Positions 47,938 to 54,305 of a stretch of 54,305 nucleotides of DNA are shown in pieces. A program made the position numbers and the translations under genes. The DNA lies in the IMG/VR virus record IMGVR_UViG_3300035660_000014, positions 1-54,305 of that record. One strand, 5' to 3'. Position 1 is the first letter of the stretch; every line of letters begins with the position of its first letter. Under the pieces are notes generated by a model. That model was given only the letters and a program-made list of their open reading frames with translations. It was not told the DNA's origin and searched no databases. This DNA comes from a virus.

Positions 47938-50900
47938 TTTTCGGCTCCTTACCCGGTTCGTACTCGGGTGGTTGGTGGGAGAAGTTGAGGTTCGGCGTCT
48001 CACCCGTTACGTTGGTCCACATCTGGGAGAACTCCTCCGCCTTCTCCTGGGTAGTGAATTCTATGGCGACGGTGTTGAGGTTCACGTCGTCCACCACAAC
48101 CTTCCCACCGTGGTCCTTCACTAGAGTGTCGAACTGCTCGGGTACCGCGAGTCTCTTGTGCCGAGCGACCCACACTGTGGGTTTCTCGTCCTTCTTGGGT
48201 GGTGTAGGTTCACCCTCCTGTTCCCTCACCTGTCTGGTGGACTCCTCCTTGCGGGGACCGAACTTGCTACACGCGGGTTGGTCTCCCTTCACGTCGGTGG
48301 AACCGGAGTCGGGGTTCGAGCACTTACCCCAACCCTCCCTCTGAGGGTTCGACCCGTAGTAGACACACTTCGAGTGGATTGCGGGACCTTGTTCGGCTAG
48401 GACCTTGTCGACTGCCCGTTCGATGGCATCCCCAACCCCGTGGGGTGGAACTCCACTGAGTGGTTCCTCAGGAGGGTTACCACCCTCCGCAGCCATGTCC
48501 TCCATGCTCGGTAGGTCGCTCGCGTTGGGCGAGATCGCGAACGTGTACCACCTCGGACCCTCGTCCGTCCCGTACATCATCGCAAAGTATTGTATCCCCT
48601 CGGTGGAGTCGACCTTTCCCCTCAGGTAGTACAAGTTCTGGGGACGAAATTGCGCAATTGGGTCCTCCATGATGTCAACATGTGTGATCTCGAAGGAACC
48701 GCGACGTCCAGCACCTAACGCGTCACCAGCACCCAGGAGGGTGTCCTTGTCGAACGGGTCCTTGTAGTCCAACCACAACGCGAGTTTGTCGCCCAAGGGG
48801 TGGTCGGCCGTGATCTCGACACGTTCTCCCAACCGAGTGGGTTGGTCCACAAGCTGGTGGAACCCACACGACTTGCACTCTACAACTCCCACCTCGGGTC
48901 TGTCCTCAAGAGGAGTAACCTCAACGTTGGTGGACTTACACCGCGAGCACCTCTCACTCTTAACCTTCCCCCTCTTGCCCTTCCGTTTCATCTTCGCCTT
49001 GCACTTGGTGCACGTCACCTCGTTGACGTCCGAGGTGACGAGGTACGTGGGCGACCTACGACCGAGGTCGCCACTGGTGTCGCACAGTGTCTTACCTGAT
49101 CCGGTCTTGAGGTGGACAACCTCGGTCTGGAGAGACTCGAGAGGCGGAGGTTCCACACCACGACTCACGCTCTTCGTCCCTCCACGTGCGACCAATAGGC
49201 CTCTCACATACTCCCTCACCTGGTGCAGTGCACGAGAACGGCTAGCGGAGTCCTGGTACTTGTATGGGACCTCCGCGACACTCTCTTTGGCATCGGTGTC
49301 GGGGTCCCACTTCGAGACGACCAGTTCGCCACCGTTGTCGTAGATAGCGTAAGTCGTCCCGTCGTTAGCTTTGTAGGTGGGTTTGAGGGCCTTCCAGTTG
49401 GGTCCAACCGTGTGTGCTGGGTCGACGTCCTCTTGTGGCTCACCCAACACCTTGTCGACAGCACTCTCGATGGAGTCCTCGTCACTCCACCTCTTTGTCG
49501 GCTTACATTCGTAAACCGAGTAGGGGACACCGAGACGTTGGACTACCCTGAGTGCTTTCTCCTGAGACTCGGTGTCGGGAAACTCCATCTGCACCCTACC
49601 GGAGGTCTTGTCGATGTCGAACCTGCTCGGTTGGGCACCCGCGTCGGCGAGTTCCTCCTTGACCGAACCCACCAGGTCGAGGTCGGTGAACTCGAAGTCG
49701 ATGCCCTCCCGCTTCACCGACTCACCGGGACCTTTGGTCTGGTCGAAGTTACCCTCCCACTTGCAGGTTGGACACCGAGCGTGACCTTGGAAGAACTCCA
49801 GCGGGTGTCTACAGGTGGGACAGAGGAGGGTCCCCGACTCGTCCACACTTTGAAGCTCGCGCAAGATATCATGTGCGAGCTCACGGATCTCCTCTTCCTC
49901 CTCAGGTGTGGGTGCCACACCACCTGACTTGTTGTGAAACCTACCGTGAAGCGACCTGATGATGGGTGCTACCTCGTCCTCACCCTGAAACGCGGCAACA
50001 AGGTCGCGGAAGTCTGCCGCCACAACCTCACCCCGCATATCGTCGACAAGAAACTCCTCCAACCGCTTCGGTCTCCGGATGAGTGGCACAAGTTGCTCGA
50101 GTGTGAGGGTCTCCTCGTCCGCCCTGGGAGTGTAGATCCCTGTGAGGGACTCCTTAAGGGTCTCCGCCTTGGGTTCCTCGTAGTGTGCCTTCTTGTCCTC
50201 CCCGATGGAGAGGAGACCCAACCTGGAGGGCAACTTGTCGGAGGGGGAGGACCTAAGGCGCTTGACAACCTCGTCAACTGGTTCGCCAAACGCAAAAGAG
50301 GCGATGACAAACTCCCTAAGGTGACCGAACGAGAACCCGTCCGTCTTCTTCACGAGGTCGTCAATGGCCTCGTCCTCGACCACACCCTTGAGTTTGTGGC
50401 TGAGGTACGCCTTCCTTCCCTCGGCAGGAAGCGTACCGAAGAAGACCTTCCTATCGAACCTCCCCGGACGGAGCAACCTCGGAGGGAACTTCTCTATGTA
50501 GTTCGTGCTCCCGAGGTAGAGGACGTTGTCGACGCTGTTGTCACCGTCTAGGAGTTGCAACAGGGAGTGCTCGCTGTAGCCCACATACTCGTCCAAATCC
50601 TCGAGGACCACGACAACCTTCCTATCGGGTTCGACCTGGCGGAACGCCTTGAGACACTCGATAAGGCTGCTGAGGTCGCGAGCGAAGAACACCACGTCAC
50701 CTCTCTTGATCATCCTCTCCGCGACCTGCTGGATGAGACATGACTTTCCTGTCCCAGGAGGGCCGTAAAGGAGGATGCCTCTGTTGTGGAGGAACCCGAG
50801 CTTCTGGAAGTTCGGCTTGAGGGTCCAGAACGTAGTGACCTCAGCGATGACCTTGTCCATCGCGGTGTTCGGGAACTCGAGGAGCTCGTCCGTCCTCGGT

Positions 50901-51133
50901 TTCACCTTGATGAACTTCGGTCCCTCACAGGTGGTGACCACCTTGTAACCGAACTCCTGGAGTGCGGGACTCAGGACGACGGGACCGACTGGGCTGAATT
51001 CGTTCCCGTCCCTCACGTACTGGGTGTAAGCACGTTTGAGGACCTCGTCACCGGGTGAGCACTCAGTGGACTTGGGAGAGCCAAACCCCTCGGTCAACGG
51101 GTCGACCGCTTTCTTGATCTCGTCGCGTGACAT
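47927..51133 (-). CDS. AAA+ ATPase polyprotein with several hydrophobic-x-Glu modules
   Basis: About 1068 residues from ATG 51133 (TAGGAG site). It begins M-S-R-D-E-I-K-K-A-V-D-P-L-T-E-G. Residues ~90-300 are a classical AAA domain: Walker A G-P-P-G-T-G-K-S (124-131), Walker B VVVVLEDLDE (173-182), G-S-T-N sensor 1 and R-P-G-R-F-D-R. After it come a helical segment, a CPTCRHPLEF ... CPTCKWEGNF ribbon, a ferredoxin-like module, D-S-I-E-S-A-V-D-K-V-L-G-E-P, further zinc ribbons (CTKCKAK, CSRCKST, CKSCGFH), D-A-I-E-R-A-V-D-K-V-L-A-E-Q-G-P, and V-R-E-Q-E-G-E-P. It reads like a chain of domains separated by cleavable helices. Confidence 0.6.
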   Translation of the reverse strand: MSRDEIKKAVDPLTEGFGSPKSTECSPGDEVLKRAYTQYVRDGNEFSPVGPVVLSPALQEFGYKVVTTCEGPKFIKVKPRTDELLEFPNTAMDKVIAEVTTFWTLKPNFQKLGFLHNRGILLYGPPGTGKSCLIQQVAERMIKRGDVVFFARDLSSLIECLKAFRQVEPDRKVVVVLEDLDEYVGYSEHSLLQLLDGDNSVDNVLYLGSTNYIEKFPPRLLRPGRFDRKVFFGTLPAEGRKAYLSHKLKGVVEDEAIDDLVKKTDGFSFGHLREFVIASFAFGEPVDEVVKRLRSSPSDKLPSRLGLLSIGEDKKAHYEEPKAETLKESLTGIYTPRADEETLTLEQLVPLIRRPKRLEEFLVDDMRGEVVAADFRDLVAAFQGEDEVAPIIRSLHGRFHNKSGGVAPTPEEEEEIRELAHDILRELQSVDESGTLLCPTCRHPLEFFQGHARCPTCKWEGNFDQTKGPGESVKREGIDFEFTDLDLVGSVKEELADAGAQPSRFDIDKTSGRVQMEFPDTESQEKALRVVQRLGVPYSVYECKPTKRWSDEDSIESAVDKVLGEPQEDVDPAHTVGPNWKALKPTYKANDGTTYAIYDNGGELVVSKWDPDTDAKESVAEVPYKYQDSASRSRALHQVREYVRGLLVARGGTKSVSRGVEPPPLESLQTEVVHLKTGSGKTLCDTSGDLGRRSPTYLVTSDVNEVTCTKCKAKMKRKGKRGKVKSERCSRCKSTNVEVTPLEDRPEVGVVECKSCGFHQLVDQPTRLGERVEITADHPLGDKLALWLDYKDPFDKDTLLGAGDALGAGRRGSFEITHVDIMEDPIAQFRPQNLYYLRGKVDSTEGIQYFAMMYGTDEGPRWYTFAISPNASDLPSMEDMAAEGGNPPEEPLSGVPPHGVGDAIERAVDKVLAEQGPAIHSKCVYYGSNPQREGWGKCSNPDSGSTDVKGDQPACSKFGPRKEESTRQVREQEGEPTPPKKDEKPTVWVARHKRLAVPEQFDTLVKDHGGKVVVDDVNLNTVAIEFTTQEKAEEFSQMWTNVTGETPNLNFSHQPPEYEPGKEPKSGT

Positions 51134-51146
51134 CGGAGCACTCCTA

Positions 51147-51392
51147 CTAGTCACCACCCATTCCGGCAACCGATTGCACGTCTTGCAGAATCCGGTCCAG
51201 GTCGTTGAGTAGTGCTTGACCTGAACCTAGATTGATGTCCCTGTCGATGAGACTCACCAGATGGTCGAGCGCATGTTTGATCTCCCCCACCTTGGCTACC
51301 ACCTCGTCGTAGGGTTGTGATCCACCACCCTCGGGTGGTCCCTGTTCACCCACCAACCGGTCGACCGCTTTCTGGATCTCGTTCTTTGCCAT
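51147..51392 (-). CDS. Small protein with AVDRLVGEQ N-terminal module
   Basis: This 81-residue protein begins M-A-K-N-E-I-Q-K-A-V-D-R-L-V-G-E-Q-G-P-P-E, almost identical to the start of the gene at 47452-47937. A Gly-rich hinge follows, then a helical domain (YDEVVAKVGEIKHALDHLVS, then GQALLNDLDRILQDVQ). A cut after V-G-E would free a ~64-residue helical peptide. Candidate internal head protein. Confidence 0.6.
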   Translation of the reverse strand: MAKNEIQKAVDRLVGEQGPPEGGGSQPYDEVVAKVGEIKHALDHLVSLIDRDINLGSGQALLNDLDRILQDVQSVAGMGGD

Positions 51393-51404
51393 GTTACGTT
51401 ACCT

Positions 51405-54305
51405 CTACCAACCCTGACCACCTAGTGGGTAACCGGGTTGTGGATACCCACCCTGCACTTGCCTACCCTGGTCCCTCGTGTGAGGTCTCAACTTCGCCAA
51501 CAGCGCCTGGGCAACTGTGGGTGCTTCGTGAGTGGGTAGCAGACGACGAACGTGCCTCAGATACGCTGCTGCAGCCTCTATCCCAGCGGAGTCGACCTCA
51601 CGGAGAAACTCCTCGCACTCGGGGGTTGTGAACGAGTACCAGTCACCGTGAGGTGTCTTAACGTCGGTCTTCTCCTTGAGGATTTGGTCGACCGCCCCCT
51701 CGATGGATTCCTCCTCGGGTGCGTATTGCGCGGGACGGAGTTTCAGGTAAGCCTTCCCACCGAGTTTCCTCACACGCGACCTGAACTCCTCCGCTTTGTC
51801 GCTCGGAACGAGGAACTCGATCCATCCCACGCTGTGACCGGTAACCCTCCCACCGAGTTCCTTCGCGATCACCTCCAGGTTGGTGAGTGCGTCGTCAGGT
51901 GGTATGGTAGGGGTGATGTCCTTCGTGAGCACGGAGAACCGGGACTCGGTGGTTGGTTCACCATTGTCGGGTTGGTAGAACTCTTCCACACCACCTTGGT
52001 AGTAGCAGTCGTTGCAACGAATTATTGTCCCCTCTTCGGGGTCGTTGACGTCCATTAGGCTAGAAGACCCACACCTCGGGCAGGTACCCTGCTTCTGCTG
52101 CTCCACTTCGGTGGTTGAACCTCCTTCCTCACCGAGGACCTCATCTGGGTTAGCGACTCCCAGATCCATAAGTTTCGCTCTCAACTCCTCAACGGGTTCA
52201 CCCGCTTCCTTCGCACGTGAGTACTGGTCCAACAACCCAACCACACGCTCATACCAGGGGAGACCTTTCGCCCAACTTGAAAGAGCGGAGCGACTGATAC
52301 CCGATCGCTCACTAGTCGGAATCACAAAACCGCAGTTGGGACACCTTCCGTGCTCGTCAGGTACGACCTGCTCGTCACACGCCTGGCACCGTACCGTGTT
52401 GGAGGGTTCGCGACGAGCTTCTTGTTTGTGATAACCCCTTACCGGTCTATCGAGTCCCGCACTGAACTTCATGTTCGTAGTTACGGGCACCTCCGTGTTA
52501 CAGATTCTACACTTCACGGAGGTTATCTTACCCGACTCGTCCGCTCGGTAACCCAACAAAAGAGGATCGGGGCACTTGCAACCCGCCTTCCTCAACATAC
52601 GTACCCATCTCTTCTGAACTGAGAGTTCTTCCTCCACTTTCGACTCGACTGTCAGCAAACCACCCACCTGCTCCGTGGACTTGAACGGTTCCTCGATCTC
52701 CATCGGGTTCCCGATCCCGTACAGGTCCGCTTCCACCTGGTCGATGTCGATCCTGAGGAGGGTAACAGGTTGTGCGTCCCCCGGGACGTCAGACTGACCA
52801 GCCAATACAACGTCAGTTACAACGCCCGGGAGGTGTCCACCACTCCCGTAGTAGAGATCTCTTACCATCACCTTATCACCCACGTGTACATCACTACCCC
52901 AAACACGCCTTGTGTCAAGGTCCTCCTCCCTTGGTTCCCGACCGATGTTCGTGACACCATAGTCGCTCAACTCCGACCGCCTGAAGCACATCCCGCAGTC
53001 GGCACAGCACCACTCGTCGGGGTCGCCAGGGGTAGGACGGAGTGGACCACCACACTTTGGGCAACGACTCTCCTTGAGGTTGTCCTCCCCCACAACCTCA
53101 CCAACCTGTTCCTCCACCCGATAGGAGAGTCCATGGTCGTCGAGGAGACGTTTCGCGCTCTCCAGGTCCTCAGGTGAGTGGAACCATATAATAGTGTGAC
53201 CGTCTTTGGAACCCTCGTCTTTGAACTCGAACCCTGCATCACCCAACACTCGGAAGGCTTGAAGGGAGTCGCCCTCGGGGATGGCCAACATCCGCTCGGG
53301 TTCGATGTGCCTAGCTTCCTTCACGTTCGCGTACAGTGCCGCGAGGTGCTTCTTTGCCTTCGCCTTCGAGGAGTGGGTTCCGTGAACCTTCCCTGTCTCC
53401 TTGTTGACCACCTTCCACTTGTCGCCATCCTGTTGGATCTCGTAGGGGTTCTCAGTGAGGAGGGACTCGGGCAACACGAAGGAGATGTGACGCAACCCCT
53501 TCTCGGTTTGTTGCATGAGCACCGTCCTATCCACACCACCATGCTTGACAGCCCGACCTATGGCTTCAACCGCGGCGTCGTAGTCACGACGAACTGCGAG
53601 GACTCGCACGGGGTTTTGGTTGTCGGGGTCGTCCACCTCTACCACTGCGTAGTAACCCATCGTGAGGTTTCGCAACTCGTCGTCCACAGTTGACCTGGTA
53701 GACTCAACAACACATGTGATGCCCGCAGCATCAAGAAGCTCGCGAGCGGCATCACGATCGTCCTGTGTGTGGAACGAGAAGACGGTACGTCCACCTATCC
53801 CCTCATCCTCGAACTCCAAACCAACATCACTCATCGCACGGGAGGCTTGGACAGCCTCCTCATCAGGAACGGAGAGGTCGAGGGAGAAGTACCCAACCTG
53901 CTCCCGGACACGTTGTTTCGACTCACCCTCTTTCAACAACCAGTTCACTACGTCACCGGTCTTTGACTCAAGATCGTGTCGCTGAGAAGACTTCCACTGC
54001 CTCAACTCCTTTCTCTTCCTGTTCAAGTCCCGTACTCGAGCGTCGTACTCCGCAGTCTGTCTGTCTTCCGGCGTCGTGTAGGTCTTACGAATCAGGTCCT
54101 CCATATCACAGATTTCCCTCTTGAGAGCATCTTCGTAGTCGTCCTGCTCCGTCTTCGACTCACCTTGCCCACCACGAGTGATCCGCTCGATCTCCGCGAC
54201 CACAGCATCCCAAGTGGCGAGTCCGAGGTGGGGTAGTTGCAAACCTACCCTCCTAGCAATCTCCTCGTGTTGGTCCTCTAGTGACCCGAACCCCTCGATG
54301 TCCTC
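51405..54305 (-). CDS. Giant zinc-ribbon/ferredoxin-like polyprotein (5' end outside window)
   Basis: The frame is open to the window edge, so the start lies beyond 54305; at least 966 residues are visible. Repeated ~65-residue modules with a beta-alpha-beta rhythm occur (VGLEFEDEGIGGRTVFSFHT and AGFEFKDEGSKDGHTIIWFH). There is a conserved phage segment with GKVHGTHSSKAKAKKHLAAL, and several zinc ribbons (CPKCGGPL ... CADCGMCF; CQACDEQ ... CPNCGFV; CPRCGSSS ... CNDCYYQ). Hydrophobic-x-Glu helices recur, including E-S-I-E-G-A-V-D-Q-I-L-K-E-K and R-V-R-E-Q. No enzyme motif is seen. Likely processed in the same manner as the AAA+ protein, if the hypothesis holds. Confidence 0.5.
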   Translation of the reverse strand, partial: EDIEGFGSLEDQHEEIARRVGLQLPHLGLATWDAVVAEIERITRGGQGESKTEQDDYEDALKREICDMEDLIRKTYTTPEDRQTAEYDARVRDLNRKRKELRQWKSSQRHDLESKTGDVVNWLLKEGESKQRVREQVGYFSLDLSVPDEEAVQASRAMSDVGLEFEDEGIGGRTVFSFHTQDDRDAARELLDAAGITCVVESTRSTVDDELRNLTMGYYAVVEVDDPDNQNPVRVLAVRRDYDAAVEAIGRAVKHGGVDRTVLMQQTEKGLRHISFVLPESLLTENPYEIQQDGDKWKVVNKETGKVHGTHSSKAKAKKHLAALYANVKEARHIEPERMLAIPEGDSLQAFRVLGDAGFEFKDEGSKDGHTIIWFHSPEDLESAKRLLDDHGLSYRVEEQVGEVVGEDNLKESRCPKCGGPLRPTPGDPDEWCCADCGMCFRRSELSDYGVTNIGREPREEDLDTRRVWGSDVHVGDKVMVRDLYYGSGGHLPGVVTDVVLAGQSDVPGDAQPVTLLRIDIDQVEADLYGIGNPMEIEEPFKSTEQVGGLLTVESKVEEELSVQKRWVRMLRKAGCKCPDPLLLGYRADESGKITSVKCRICNTEVPVTTNMKFSAGLDRPVRGYHKQEARREPSNTVRCQACDEQVVPDEHGRCPNCGFVIPTSERSGISRSALSSWAKGLPWYERVVGLLDQYSRAKEAGEPVEELRAKLMDLGVANPDEVLGEEGGSTTEVEQQKQGTCPRCGSSSLMDVNDPEEGTIIRCNDCYYQGGVEEFYQPDNGEPTTESRFSVLTKDITPTIPPDDALTNLEVIAKELGGRVTGHSVGWIEFLVPSDKAEEFRSRVRKLGGKAYLKLRPAQYAPEEESIEGAVDQILKEKTDVKTPHGDWYSFTTPECEEFLREVDSAGIEAAAAYLRHVRRLLPTHEAPTVAQALLAKLRPHTRDQGRQVQGGYPQPGYPLGGQGW

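Noticed and set aside
1-54305. tRNA, rRNA or attachment sites
   Set aside because: No cloverleaf-like sequence with CCA end or T-loop consensus and no flanking direct repeats were noticed by eye. A tRNAscan run would be decisive.

Overview
This window looks like part of the late (virion) region of a large dsDNA bacteriophage with a contractile tail (myovirus-type Caudoviricetes). Every convincing gene lies on the minus strand, packed with ATGA/GTGA-type overlaps and AGGAG-like ribosome binding sites, so transcription runs from position 54305 towards 1. The modules are a mosaic: head genes resemble the T4 type (gp21-like protease, gp23-like capsid protein, gp15-like terminator), while the tail follows the P2/Mu/contractile-injection order (sheath, tube, frameshifted chaperone, tape measure, LysM, hub, spike, gp25, J, I, fibres). 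The host is unknown. A lipoprotein and frequent GTG/TTG starts are the only hints. No portal, terminase, replication gene or tRNA was seen. Both ends are cut through genes: a TM2 protein on the left and a very large zinc-ribbon protein on the right.

Layout in transcription order. (1) 54305-43718: a cassette of small and very large proteins, many carrying the same short N-terminal or internal helix of the form xEIxxAVDxLhxE-Q, ending in hydrophobic-x-Glu. One is a classical AAA+ ATPase. A lone sigma-70 region-2 protein sits behind a near-consensus promoter. (2) 43645-39523: small membrane proteins, a holin candidate, a lipoprotein, beta-sandwich and zinc-ribbon proteins, and an 88-cysteine protein built on a strict four-residue period. 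(3) 39519-30836: a sugar/glycan module (five glycosyltransferases, three methyltransferases, a UDP-GlcNAc 2-epimerase, a PIG-L deacetylase, a WbqC protein). (4) 30836-25226: small unknowns, a protease-scaffold fusion, the major capsid protein followed by a terminator, and a two-zinc-finger protein. (5) 25222-17361: connector/neck genes interrupted by accessory genes (WYL-like protein, homing endonuclease, a frameshifted sugar dehydrogenase, a nucleotidyltransferase/SWIM protein). (6) 17342-2013: sheath, tube, chaperone pair, tape measure and baseplate. The J protein carries a 345-residue intein, and two gpI paralogues carry cysteine-rich tails. (7) 2003-1: fibre-like proteins and the partial TM2 protein.

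The most interesting inference is that the recurrent AVD-x-L-x-x-E helix is a capsid-targeting and cleavage signal like those of T4 internal proteins. If so, the phage would pack a set of polyproteins (AAA+ ATPase, zinc-ribbon modules, nucleotidyltransferase) into its head, and its gp21-like protease would cut them. Other striking points are the CxxxC-period proteins, the intein in a baseplate protein, a probable -2/+1 frameshift in the tail chaperone, and a 60-residue module shared by the capsid protein and baseplate J. All functional calls come from reading motifs and gene order; no searches were run.
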